Positions 48,667 to 59,219 of a DNA stretch of 64,000 bases are shown one piece after another. Within the stretch, counting starts at the first letter, position 1, and every line of letters starts with the position of its first letter. This DNA comes from Chondrus crispus (Eukaryota; Rhodophyta; Florideophyceae; Gigartinales; Gigartinaceae): the NCBI RefSeq assembly GCF_000350225.1, contig NW_005179203.1, forward strand, positions 1 to 64,000, in the 5' to 3' direction. The notes under the pieces were generated by a model. The model searched no databases. It saw nothing but the letters and a program-made list of their open reading frames with translations, and had not been told where the DNA came from. The translations under genes and the position numbers were made by a program.

Positions 48667-48994
48667 TGTAATCCGCTACATCTTGAGTCCGACAGCGCCC
48701 ACTCGGTAATACTTGGGTAATTCCTATCGTGTACAGTTACACGCAATAGAAATAGTTCAGTGACACCTGACGATACGCAATAGAATAGTTCAGTGACACC
48801 CGAATGACAGGTAATGCGATACTGTACCGGATACGCTGACACGCAACACACTACGTACTGACACGCAATAGCAATGGTTCCCGCTAGGCAACAGCCCGTC
48901 GAATCTAGCTAGTACTTAAGGATTAGACTTTCTGCTCGCTAAGTAAAACCATATCGATCCTTCAAAGAGTCAGCGCACCGCGAAAGTTACCACA
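48667..48994 (+). repeat. Gypsy 3' LTR
   Basis: Second copy of 43479-43806, ends GTTACCACA, followed by CCATC and WD40 sequence. Confidence 0.92.
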
Positions 48995-51353
48995 CCATCC
49001 CACACCCGCGCCGTCTTGTCATATGACCCCGACACAACCCGTTTCCCGTCCCCGCTCATCGCCGCGCTCGTTACCGCACGTGTATGTCCGATCATTGTTT
49101 CCCCGACTTGACAGCCCGTCTCACCATCCCATACCCGCGCCGTCTTGTCATATGACCCCGACACAACCCGTTTTCCGTCCCCGCTCATCGCCACGCTCCT
49201 TACCCAATCTGTGTGTCCGGTCATTGTTTCCCCGACTTGACACCCCGTCTCACTGTCCCACACCCGCACTGTCCTGTCAGCTGACCCCGACACAACCAGT
49301 TTCCTGTCCTCGCTCATAGCTACAGCAGTTATCACATCCAAATGGTCTTTGAAGCATTGAATGACTTCTTCGCATTTCATACACAAAACAACGACATCTC
49401 CGTTGTCGTATCCAAGAATGGCACGGCTGCTGTTCCGAGAAACAAAAGCTGCCGTCACCCTCCTAGCTACACCTCTGGTCACGCTTTCAGATCTTGATGT
49501 TCCGCCCTTGCTTTCAACTCCAGAGCTTCCGTTCACACTATCATGCGCTCCAGTTGCACCAACGCTACCAGCTCCTGAAAGTCCACTCGTACTGCGTACC
49601 CGTGATTCAGAGTCCTGCAAAACGTTTTCACCAGTGCTGGAAACTTCACAACCTTTCCGTAAGCAGTAGCATGCCCTCACTTTTTTCCTAATTTCTTGCC
49701 CAACTCTTGCAATCCAACTATTTCTCTTCTGTCCACTTCTGTTGATGCCTCATCTTGGCAAAGAGTTCCCTGTGCCGCTTCTCGTCCCTCTTCCAACACT
49801 TGACTCGACCCGGAGACTTCTATATCCGTTTCTTCTTGCATCACAGTCTCTCCCTCGTCCGAACTCCGGCCACCATACACACTGTTGGGAATCCTTTTCA
49901 CAACAGAACCCTGTTGAGTAAATGTGAATACTTTCAACGCCGCCGCCACTTCCACAGCATGAGCCCATCCTACCACCGCACCGTCTGAATCGAATGCCAC
50001 GTTGTACAAACTATCTGGAGTCTTGAACGTCTCTAACAACCTTCCACCAGCTTTAGGTAGACATGGACGCAATGGCAGAAGCCATGGCCGAGGCGCGAAC
50101 CGCGTAATCTCCGACAAGAACGCCTCCACGCCTCTCCATTCCTGCTTGTGCATCATCCTATCGTAAAGCTGAAAGCAGATACCCGCCACGTGTTCGTCAC
50201 AAAATGGTGCACTCAAACGCGCAGCTTTCATCACCAATCCTATTGTTGATAACACCTCGTCTGTAGCGGTTCCAGTCGTCCCGATCCCCTGACACGAGAC
50301 TTCAGCCACATCTTTCACGGCTGCCTCCAGTTGCCACACAGCCTTCCTCAACAAAACTTTGATTACCCACCGCGCACTAACAATCAAACCACGCAGCTCA
50401 TCCATCATCTCTCCTTTCAACAAAAGACGGCAAACATTCTCCAAAAAGTACAGCTCCTTTGCGTCACTTGCCTGAGCGCCTTGATCCTCCACCGCTGCTT
50501 CCACCAACTCTCTTTGTTTTCGATGGCTATCCATTACCTTCCGATACCGTTTTTGATTCCAACTGCTGCCTTCCATCTGCTCTGCTTCGTGCATCGCGAA
50601 ATCATGCGTGAGGTCATGAAGACGTACTCCCATCCCCACGCTTTTCGACTTCACTTCGAAATGAATGTCAACCAGCCCAACGCTGTTCCTCTCTCTTGCA
50701 TACTTTTCTGCCAGCCTCACATCTCCCGTTTCCCAGAAATCTCTCAGTACAGTAGGAGGCATCACATCCTGTTTCTTCATCACACACAATCCCCGGTGCA
50801 TTTCACCAAATGATAGACCTTCTCGCCTCCCATTTGAGTCCAGCTTTCGTATGGATGAACGAAGCATTTTGCGTAACGATTCGTACTCGTCTTCGGGTTC
50901 CTCTGCACCTATCGCTCTAGGTCCTTGTCTTCTTCGATCTGCTGCAAGTATGACACCCATGGCTCTGGCATGTCCCCAACACGATCTCCTCTCCATTTCT
51001 TCACGTTAAGTCCTGCAATATTCAGTGCTAGTGGCAACCCATATGTCAAGAATCTCCTCCCTCGATACCTCATTCTCCACTTCATTAAAAGATGCCCCAC
51101 TCGTATGGACCAGTATATCGCACGCAGCTTCCCCCCCATTTTCTCGAGCACTGAACTTCAATTGCTCCCCGAGATGTCAGGCTTGGATCCCTCGTGGAGT
51201 GCAGAATCCTGCTCCTTGGCTCTCCGTCGATCACTGCCGTGTTCGCAAGTCGAGACAGTTTTAGAAGAATCCTCTTATCGTTGTTGTTGCCGGACCACAC
51301 ATCATCGAAAATAAATAGACATACCCGCTTCGCAAACCAGCTCAGCACCCCTG
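48995..51353 (-). pseudogene. NB-ARC Walker B to first WD40 units
   Basis: Read on the minus strand: FAKRVCLFIFDDVWSG (Walker B), RILHSTRDPS (sensor), a GLPLALNIAG block, then about 400 residues of alpha-helical linker with a winged-helix-like LHDLTHDFA. A Ser/Gly-rich linker precedes WD40 units such as VVSGSADRTVRVWDSETGCQ. The array is cut at ARVWDG by the Gypsy element. Confidence 0.8.
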
Positions 51354-54043
51354 CTAGTGTCTATTGGACAATGCGCCTCACTTGAGGATTTCGCCTCATA
51401 TGAAGCTTTTTTCCGTCGCTGTTTCTGGCGCAAAGAGGGAGAACTGAAACCCATAGTTGCCGCGAAACAGTAACATTAAGAGTAATAAACAATGTCCAAG
51501 TCCTTTGAAGGCACAAAGAATGCACTGTATTTAAGAGGATCTATCCAAAGCTCCGACACCCAGAAAAAATCCTCACAATCAATCAAATGGCCCCTGCCAA
51601 TTCAGATTCGCGCCTAGTACGAGGAGCGCACATTCATGCTCTTGCGACAAGAGTACTGAAGCACTCGGTAGCCAAAAACCACGTCGGACTATCATTTCAC
51701 GAGACCAATGTTGATGGGAAAGTCCTTTCTGTGATCGTTTCACAGAAAAAGGGCCAGAACTACAAGCACCTAAAATGTTTGTTTGCGTATGGACCCAACA
51801 CCAAGACTGTCACGTTACCGCTAGGAAGTGTACGGTCAGGACCAACTTATATTACAGAGCGTCAGCCTCAAGACTTTTCGGAGGACCCCTCTTTTTCTTG
51901 GATTCTGATATCAGAAAATCGCTGACAGAGCAACAAATGTTGTCGAAAATGCTGTTCAAGAAACTCCCTCAAACAGGACCCCGCCGCCTCAGTTGTTAAA
52001 TCCCCAGACCAGGGCCCCAAGTATCTCACAACAACACGCAGTCAAGACCGACGATGAATTCTTGCCCCCTTCGTCACCATCAACATTGGAAGATGCCGAA
52101 CATTTTGTTTTTGAATGCCATGACCAGCGCTGTAATTCTACCGCAGTGGACGACTGGGTCAATGGAGAAGTCAAGCCAATCTCCTGCCGTGTAAGAGGGC
52201 CTGAAGGATATTTTATGCAGGAGGGCAGTGCCCCTGGGAATATGAAGTTACTGGACTATTTTTTTGGATGTTTCCACTTCCACATTTAGCAAGGATGGTC
52301 GTTCTCACCAACAAAACATTAAGAACAAATTTTCATACGCTTACGACGTCTGGACAAATTATTAAGTTCTTTGGTACGCTCGTACTCATGACGAGATGCA
52401 AGTTTTCTAACAGGCGAGATCTTTGGAGTACCTGCACGTTGTCACCTGTTTTCAAACAGCCGAAGTTCGGCTCAATCATGTCGCGTGAAAGATTTGAGGT
52501 CATACGCAAGTTCTTGCAATTCAGTCAAGATAAAACAGACCACTGCTACACTGAGAAAACGCAATGGAGCCTTTGCGAGGAATTTATTGAGGCTAAAAAC
52601 GCTCACCGTAGACAGCATGTCATACCGTCTCATTTTCTTTGTGTAGACGAGTCCATGTCCAGCTGGTACGGTTCCGGAGGCTCGTGGATTAATATCGGCT
52701 GCCCTCATTACGTCAAACTCGAACGTAAGCCAGAAAATGGCATGGAAATTCAGCATGTGGACTGCGCAAAATCGTGGATCATGCTCGGGTTAAAGCTGGT
52801 TAAATCTGCTAAAGAATCTGACACTGTTCGGCAAAATGTCAACTGGAACAATGGCACTGGAGTCTTACTGGAACTTTGCAAACCATGGTCTGATCGGGAG
52901 AGAATTGTTTGGGCTGATAGTCACTTTGCCTCAGTTGAGGCTTCTGAAGTTTTATTCGAGAACAACTTACGATTTATTGGGGTGGTGAAAACGGCGACGA
53001 AACGATTCCAAATGAGGTTTTTTGGGAGCCAAAGGCTTTATGCTAAAGGAGATTTTAAATATCTGGAGTCAACTGTAGAAGCAAATGGAGAAAATAAGAA
53101 GATAGTTGCTGCTTGCTGGCTTGATCGAAACAGACGAAACTTCATTGCTACAGCCGATCGTGTCGAAACGACAGTACTTCAGCAACGCATGAGATGGAGG
53201 CAGCACGAAAATGGAATATGCCCTGTTGATATCGGCATCTCGATGCCAGAGATGATCGCGGATTATTTTGCGGCAGCTGGGGTCATTGACAGTCACAATA
53301 GACTTCGCCAGGATAGTCTGGACCTCGAAAAATCTGTGGAGGTTAAGGAGTGGTCATTTCGAGTTAATTGTACTGTGTTAGGAATTGTGCTGACGGATTG
53401 CTACCTTCTCTATCGTTTTGGAAACAGTGGGAGAGATTTACTCGATCTGATTTCTTTTTGGGTTTTACTCGGTACTGCAATGGTTCAAAATTCGTTTGAT
53501 GTCATAAGGACGTGTCGTGCAAGTCATGTTGAGCGTGAGGACGCGATGGATGAGGAAATACGGACCGATGGCAGCGGGATTTATTTATCTCGCACAAAAC
53601 AACGTCGGCGTACCTCCAGCGGAGAGGAGTTGGATCAAAGAAAGCAAGGACTATGTTTTGTCTGTCCGAAAGGGAAAAAATGAAGTCAACGTGGGTCTGT
53701 TCTCAGTGCGGAGTGAAGGAGGGAAGCGAAAATTTTCTTTGTCATCCAAAGAATGGCCGTGACTGTTTTACGAGGCATTTCAACTTGATGCATTAAGTAA
53801 TACAATAAAAAGCTTGAACGTTACATGACATATGGTTTGATAGCGACTGCACCGATGCTGCTTCAATTCGTGCTGGCAACTATAGCTGTAGTGAGGCGGC
53901 CTGTAAAGGGGTGCAGCAGTCATGTTCAACTCTTTGACAGGGCGTAACTAATATTCTGACTCGTGAGGATGTTATTTTTCGGTCCTCAGATGAGGCTCAT
54001 TTCGCCTCAAATGAGTGCAAAATGTCCGTCCAATAGACACTAG
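51354..54043 (+). mobile_element. piggyBac-family DNA transposon inside the NB-ARC domain
   Basis: Inverted termini TAGTGTCTATTGGAC (51355-51369) and its complement (54028-54042) enclose 2.7 kb. Subterminal copies of TTTCGCCTCA lie at both ends. CTAG occurs at each extreme (51354-51357, 54040-54043). The usual piggyBac target TTAA is not present at both edges. The insertion separates Walker A from Walker B of the host gene. Confidence 0.85.
52268..53683 (+). CDS. piggyBac transposase core (DDE_Tnp_1_7)
   Basis: 471 codons. The RNase-H-like fold has its three catalytic aspartates: D127 in LCVDESMSSWYG, D217 in VWADSHFAS and D341 in AAGVIDSHNRLRQ. Preceding text SGQIIKFFGTLVL and MSRERFEVIRKFLQF match the family's N-terminal part. 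The transposase cuts at the element ends through hairpin intermediates. The upstream N-terminal sequence (51587-52289) lies in other frames and the start used here is only the first ATG of the frame. The C-terminal cysteine-rich domain begins CFVCPKGK but continues (VCSQCGVKEGSENFLCH, DCFTRHFNLMH) in another frame after an A run at about 53677-53682, up to 53794. The copy is therefore probably inactive. Confidence 0.85.
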   Translation: MFPLPHLARMVVLTNKTLRTNFHTLTTSGQIIKFFGTLVLMTRCKFSNRRDLWSTCTLSPVFKQPKFGSIMSRERFEVIRKFLQFSQDKTDHCYTEKTQWSLCEEFIEAKNAHRRQHVIPSHFLCVDESMSSWYGSGGSWINIGCPHYVKLERKPENGMEIQHVDCAKSWIMLGLKLVKSAKESDTVRQNVNWNNGTGVLLELCKPWSDRERIVWADSHFASVEASEVLFENNLRFIGVVKTATKRFQMRFFGSQRLYAKGDFKYLESTVEANGENKKIVAACWLDRNRRNFIATADRVETTVLQQRMRWRQHENGICPVDIGISMPEMIADYFAAAGVIDSHNRLRQDSLDLEKSVEVKEWSFRVNCTVLGIVLTDCYLLYRFGNSGRDLLDLISFWVLLGTAMVQNSFDVIRTCRASHVEREDAMDEEIRTDGSGIYLSRTKQRRRTSSGEELDQRKQGLCFVCPKGKK

Positions 54044-54921
54044 AACACCGTTAAGGTTTGCCTTCTTAGACAACTTGTCCCCTTCTTCACGTCCCCCAGA
54101 CACTTTGACAACATTGCAAAGTTCTTGTTTTACCTGCCCTTCGCTTGCGTCTTGCCCCAGAGTTGAAAAATACACACCACCTGGAAAGCGCGCATGAATC
54201 TCCTTGTCATGTGCAATTGCTCGAAGTGCACATGTCTTTCCGACTCCGGCTTGTCCAACCGCCGTTGCCCCTACGTGCAAAGTGCTTCCATTCCTCAACA
54301 CAGCGACTTTCAGTTTCCTCTCCAACGTGTCAGGAGCAGGGTGGTTTTCGACAGAACCCAAATCAACGTGCCCTGACGGAGGGTTATGCTCAGCTGAAAA
54401 CTCGGTTTGAACACTTCTTTTCCAGATCTCTGCGATAATGCCTCACTAACTACATGAAGCTCCGTCTGTACAGCCGTCTGTCCCGCCGTCTGTACCGCCC
54501 TTACTTCACTAACCACGTGCAGCTCCCTCCGCACCTGCTCTATTGCAGCACGGTGATCCTTGGCTTTTTGTTGGCGCTCTATCAACACGTTCTGGTCGCC
54601 GATGGCAGACTTCAAGGCACTTAGGTTGCTCTTTAGGTTCTTTGCCTCACGGCGAAGTTTCTCGACCAACTCTAAGACAGAGATCGACACGGAATCAATA
54701 ATCTTTTGTATTTAATTCTTGTGAAGCGGTTGCAGTTCGTCAATGGGAATTTGTGCCACGCCTTCCGTAAAATCCTGCAGCTCGGTGTACTCTTTCAGCA
54801 CGTCGTCGGCCAAGGCTCCGTTCTTCTTGTAAGCATCGTGTACATCCATGAGACCACGAACAAGTGCAATCGCATCTTTGAGCGTCACGCCCAGGAGACC
54901 TAGGAGACCGAATGGATCCAT
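54044..54921 (-). pseudogene. N-terminal helical region and P-loop of the NB-ARC/WD40 gene
   Basis: Residues 1-69 from 54921 form amphipathic helices, then a coiled coil (LVEKLRREAKNLKSNLSALK), then NB-ARC start with VGATAVGQAGVGKTCALRAI. It ends at KANLNG where piggyBac enters. The N-terminus recalls the helical effector domains placed before NB-ARC/NACHT modules in fungi; family identity is not established. Confidence 0.75.
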
Positions 54922-56238
54922 GATGGCTTTCTGAAAAGTAGAGGTATACGCACGCAAAGTGATCGTGCTCGGTGTGCGTGTGTTTCTGGGTGTTTTTGTG
55001 TATGTGGGAGTGGGTGTGTGAGTCAAGGTAGACAGGGTGTGGATGTTGTGTGTAAAAGGCAAGCCAGGGATAGAGGGAGTTAGAATGTGTGTATCTCCGT
55101 CTTCGGGTGGTCTGGTCGGCAGTGACCCGGTCACCCCACTTCATCCTAACCAGAGCAAGACGCTGGTGCGCGTGTGCCGCTCGACTGCGCAGTCGTCGGT
55201 AGAATAGTGATTAATCATTAATTCTACAATGGTACGCACTCTCAATCATCATGAGCCAAACATCGAGGGATGGCGGCGGTCATAAAGCCTTTTCCTTACT
55301 TTTACATCACCGTGCTTGTGTTGTAAAACATGTGCCTAACGTGCTTCCCCGTGGAAGGAGGGGTGCCCTCCTTCGAACACTGCTCATTCTCTTGCGCCGC
55401 CCTGGTCATTTAATCGACATAAACGCACTGAGGAAAACTTTCCCTTCCCAGCGATACTGGTCTGGGAGCGTGCTTCCGACTACTTTCCCTGCTGTCGGGG
55501 AGAGAAAATGAAAGAAGCGAGTCGTTCTCCACGCCTCCGCCAGGTGTATCTTTGATTTCATCAAACCAATGTGAGTTTGAGAATGTCCCTCAAGTTTCAT
55601 TGCATCATCTTTGCCCCGTGGTTCACCCAGCTCTGCAGGCCGTGCTGACAGGCGGGTCGACCGGGCTCGCGGTGGTGCTGGTTGCGCTGTGGCGGCCGTC
55701 GCGGTCGCGCGCGCTGCTGTTCTATTCCGAAGCGACGCACCACGACCCGGAGCGGATCGTGCTGTATCTGGGGGAGAACCTGACATATTTGTGACGCGAT
55801 AAAGCTCGGTTCTGGAAACACGCGTACCACGCGATGGTGCCCACAGCTCTTCCAGATCTCCCGCCAGTTGCATCTTCACATTACAACAGTAGCGCTTCCC
55901 ACCGATACCTCCTCCGCAATCACCTGCTTCGATTGTGACGCGTGGAAAGACCATACGTGGTGTGTGCGATGTGTCAGACAAGGAAAGGTCTGGGAATACA
56001 ACAGAACCTTGCCTCACGCTACCTTTTCGGCATATGCCGTCAAGCTCCCGGCCAAATTTGATCAACGTGGCCTGGCAAAATTCACACAAGACTCCGGCTC
56101 CTCACAGACTGCCTAATGAGAGTCCCTGACTCCGTCGTCCAACGGCGTGTCCTGTGAGCCTTGGCCCTGTCATGCGCTTGTGATACGTGTACAGAATACG
56201 TATGGCTCTCATGACAGTGCAGTACAAGTGGACCCTAC

Positions 56239-56582
56239 GCATTAGTGCCGCCCTGTGTGAATACTAGAAAAACGGCACTAATCCGGAGCGGCAGTGATCA
56301 GTGGGGTGCACCATTACTCTTCCAAAACTCTGTTATTAAGGTCTGTTGTTGTTTCCGACCCTCCCTCTCATGCCTAGCTTCCATGGCTCGTTTCGCGGAC
56401 CTCAAATGTGATAAAGCATTGCTCACATAGTACTCCACATCCAGACTCTCCAAAAATCCCTCACAAGTTGTGACGTCGTCGTCACCTCCCTCTCTGGCAG
56501 GGTTGTGACTCACAACCCTGCCAGAGAGAGACGTCTGACACGTGGCACGACCCGTGTCTGCCAATCTTGGGTGGCACTAATC
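56239..56582. mobile_element. Possible small DNA transposon relic
   Basis: ATTAGTGCCGCCC at 56241 and GGGTGGCACTAAT at 56569 form an imperfect inverted pair. Further CGGCACTAAT and CGGCACTAT words lie inside and just outside. On the minus strand an 88-codon frame ends HEREGRKQQQTLITEFWKSN, which recalls the QTTLxxFF ends of pogo/Tigger-type transposases. Evidence is weak. Confidence 0.3.
56490..56528. repeat. Perfect 39-bp palindrome
   Basis: 19-bp arms (CTCTCTGGCAGGGTTGTGA) around a single C. Another inverted pair GTGACGTCGTCGTCAC lies just upstream at about 56470-56485. Confidence 0.9.
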
Positions 56583-57810
56583 CGCGTGTGGCAGTAACAA
56601 AAGCGGCACTATTGCGATTCCCCCCTCCCCCCCTGTACAGTGTACAGCACGGGGATCCCGAAGCGAAGCGCAAGCACTTCAAAATAACACGCAATAAAAT
56701 CACGACTGTCGTCATTCATAATATCTCCAAGAATTGTTGCAATGTTGCCGAACTGAAAGGCAACCATGAACTCTTGATTCTTCTACGGCACAGTACAGTA
56801 CTGTAAACTTTACTGTACAGGGCGAGGCGACCGCATTTGCGTTTCTACTCAGAAAAGTGTGTTCCGTATTTTCGTGACCAAACCACAAATTTATCCGTCG
56901 CATATTTGTTTGCGTTGTCGCCAAAAGACGCTTAGCCTTTTTTTGGTTTGACCCACTGAGAACGGAGAAGATCGCGCGACCCTAAACCACAAATTAATTA
57001 CAGCCCATTCTTGCCTTTGTGCTGCCTTTTGCCTCCTTCTGTCTCCCCTCCAAGACCTCCCTCCGCGATGTCGAAGCTTAAAAGATATCCACTCACTCAC
57101 CAACTGCAGAATTGCACTCATTGCACCTTGACATGATTACCCAGATCTTGGCACTAAAACCTTGAAAGACACCTGGAGGAGGCTTCAAGTGGAAGGGGTT
57201 TCAGGTGAAACTTCAACTGGTTCAATACATGCCTCGCTCCTTCGTCTCCATTGCTCCTTGTCGCCATTGTCTCACGCTACCAGCAGTCGCCCGCTCGTCG
57301 AAATCGATTCGGCCACTGTTCCTTTTGCCTCACGCATGCTGTGCTGGACCTCTCTCAGTTTTAAACGCGGACATGCTCTGCTTGCAAGTGTTTTACCCTG
57401 AAAGATGATGCAAATACGACATAACTCTAAATTTGCATTTCACATCTCAATTTGCCTACCTCCCACACCCCATTCGCCTGCGGGCACGATACAGCGATGT
57501 AAAAGCCCTGGAAAAGGTTACTTCTAATTCTCATTTCAGGGTTTCATCGTTGGCGCAGGTTTCGCCACCAGCGAGAAGACCTACTGTGTACGCATACTAC
57601 TTCTTGGCAATGTTGTGGTTTTGGATACCAACTCTTGTTGGTCGGCATCTTTCTTAAAAGTCTCAAAATCGGTGTCGCAGTTGAAAGACGCGACCCTCGT
57701 GACGCGATCTTCGAGAGGAGTGGGTATCGTTTCGTTCGAGAGATTTATTTTAGTTTTTCACTACCCTGATGTCAAGATCCCCTCTCAGTAGTTTGGCCCT
57801 GCTTCCTGTC

Positions 57811-57820
57811 CTATTTAAAT
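57811..57820 (+). promoter_or_regulatory. TATA-like box of the cysteine-rich gene
   Basis: CTATTTAAAT about 90 bp before the ATG at 57909, with a pyrimidine-rich leader between. Confidence 0.5.
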
Positions 57821-57908
57821 ACTCCCTCTTACCTCTGAGACTATCAATCATTCAACTCACCATCCTTCTGTCAAATCATTCCAAGTCCAGTGACGACCGC
57901 AGGTCAGC

Positions 57909-59219
57909 ATGCTTCTTCAGCTCAGCTTTTCGGTATTGTGCGCTCTCCTTGCTCTTGCAGTTGCTTCTCCAGCCCCATTATCGCCCTCTGGGCTGGCGAT
58001 ATTGCTCTTGTCTCACTCCCAGAGGTTACCACTAGCAGCAAAAAATCATCTTTCTCTCTACAACACTCGCTTCCGACGGCATCCGGTGGGGAACACATTT
58101 AAAGCTCTCCACAAAAAGAATGTATCTCCCGGAGCTCTTGTTGTTAATCGGATCCATTCTCTTGATGCGTTTCGTCAGGCTTATGATACGGTAAGGAGGG
58201 CACATGAAATTGGTCCAAGGGAACGCACAATGACCAGGCCCGAAATTGCTATACCCGAGGGCCGGCTAGCGGATCATCACAGCATTCAACCTGACTCCTC
58301 TCCCAAGGAGTCACCCGCAACTGATGACGCAGAATCGAATGGCGGGAGAGGTGACGGGCTTACAGGATCTATTTGCACGAACTCTACGGAATGTGCGGAT
58401 GGAAGAATCTGTACAAACGGAGACATTGACACCTGCTCTGCTGGCGAGACTTGCATATGTTTACCTTCGGACGGACTTGAGGTATGTATGTCTGGCGCCG
58501 ATTGTTCGACAGCTGGAGAAGTGTGCGTGCAACTAGGTGGGGGCACAGTGTGTTTTTCTGAAGAAACTGCGACTGCTTCAGACTTTCCTATCGTGGGTGT
58601 CGACACCACTGATGACCCTGGCTCCAGCGGCGGTAGTGGTGACGGGATTACTGGTGCGATCTGCACGAGCTCATCGGAATGTGCGGGTGGAAGAAGCTGT
58701 ACAGACATAGAGAACATCGACACGTGCTCTTCTGGCGAGACTTGCATATGTGTACCTTCAGGTGGACTTGAGGCATGCACGTCTAGCGCCGATTGTTCGA
58801 CAGCTGGAGAAGTGTGCGTGCAAATAGGTGAGAGCACAGTATGCTTCTCTGAAGAAACTGCAAATGCTGCAGACATTCCCATCGCGGAGATCGAGAGCTC
58901 TGGTACTCCGGAGGAGACACCCGCGAATGAGGACGCAGACTCACATGGTGGCAGTGGCGACGGGATTACCGGATCGGCTTGCACGTGCTCCTCAGGTTGT
59001 ACAGAAGGAAGATTCTGCACAAACGGAAACATGATTACGTGCCCTGCTGGCGATTCGTGCATCTGCATGCCGTTAAGCGGAGTGCAAGTTTGCTCGTCCA
59101 GTGCCGAATGCTTAACAGACGGGGAAGTATGCGCGCAGGTAATCAGTCTTACGCTGTGTCTATCAGAGGAGGTTGCGATTGCCGAGGGTATTCCGATCTT
59201 GGACGGCGTCAGCTTTTAA
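57909..59219 (+). CDS. Secreted protein with three 10-cysteine repeats, unknown function
   Basis: 436 residues, single exon. MLLQLSFSVLCALLALAVASPAP is a clear signal peptide. A basic pro-region with LYNTRFRRHP follows, then three tandem modules beginning GDG(I/L)TG at about residues 147, 244 and 350. Modules 1 and 2 have ten cysteines each: ICTxSxEC, GRxCT, DTCSxGETCIC, a C, ADCSTAGEVCVQ, TVCFSEE; module 3 has one extra (ACTCSSGC). Acidic Ser/Gly/Glu linkers separate them. No membrane segment or GPI signal is seen after the last module. Expected to be an extracellular disulfide-rich protein in the wall or matrix. I do not recognise the fold. The first ATG is chosen because it begins the signal peptide and follows a TATA-like box. 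Confidence 0.85.
   Translation: MLLQLSFSVLCALLALAVASPAPLSPSGLAILLLSHSQRLPLAAKNHLSLYNTRFRRHPVGNTFKALHKKNVSPGALVVNRIHSLDAFRQAYDTVRRAHEIGPRERTMTRPEIAIPEGRLADHHSIQPDSSPKESPATDDAESNGGRGDGLTGSICTNSTECADGRICTNGDIDTCSAGETCICLPSDGLEVCMSGADCSTAGEVCVQLGGGTVCFSEETATASDFPIVGVDTTDDPGSSGGSGDGITGAICTSSSECAGGRSCTDIENIDTCSSGETCICVPSGGLEACTSSADCSTAGEVCVQIGESTVCFSEETANAADIPIAEIESSGTPEETPANEDADSHGGSGDGITGSACTCSSGCTEGRFCTNGNMITCPAGDSCICMPLSGVQVCSSSAECLTDGEVCAQVISLTLCLSEEVAIAEGIPILDGVSF

Larger units (their letters stand above)
43479..48994 (+). mobile_element. Young Ty3/Gypsy retrotransposon inserted in the WD40 array
   Basis: LTRs of 328 bp (43479-43806 and 48667-48994) differ at six positions. CCATC flanks both sides (43474-43478 and 48995-48999), and the WD40 coding sequence is continuous across the site. 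Plus-strand order: gag (about 43884-44828), protease (about 44950-45750), RT (45827-46405), RNase H (about 46640-46985), integrase (47305-48657). GAAGAGGGGAC precedes the 3' LTR as the polypurine tract. It has a few breaks. Confidence 0.93.
42707..54921 (-). pseudogene. NB-ARC/WD40 receptor-like gene, split by two transposons
   Basis: Host segments are 54921-54044, 51353-48995 and 43478-42707. The first has a helical N-terminus (MDPFGLLGLLGVTLKDAIAL), a coiled coil and the P-loop GQAGVGKT (54256-54233). The second has Walker B (CLFIFDDVW near 51325), ILHSTRD, GLPLALNIAG, a winged-helix-like part with VRLHDLTHDFA, and the first WD40 units. The third has the remaining WD40 units and the tail. 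NB-ARC/WD40 proteins are STAND NTPases that oligomerise on sensing a ligand, in fungi often in non-self recognition; the role here is inference. There is an in-frame TAA at 54712-54714 and there are frame changes elsewhere, so besides the insertions it is probably inactive. The start at 54921 is the first ATG after a low-complexity TG-rich leader. Confidence 0.8.
54922..57810. other. Spacer with no firm gene
   Basis: A short GC-rich frame at 55552-55794 (plus, 80 codons, LVALWRPSRSRALLFYSEAT) has host-like codon use but no recognised domain. The part 56239-56582 may be a small DNA transposon relic, listed separately. The rest shows nothing I can support. Confidence 0.45.

Noticed and set aside
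51355-54054. TTAA target duplication for piggyBac
   Set aside because: TTAA is found only on the right side (54051-54054); the left flank reads TCAG/CTGC.
55406-56089. 227-codon minus-strand frame
   Set aside because: No domain; its Ala/Arg-rich middle is the antisense of a more protein-like plus-strand frame.
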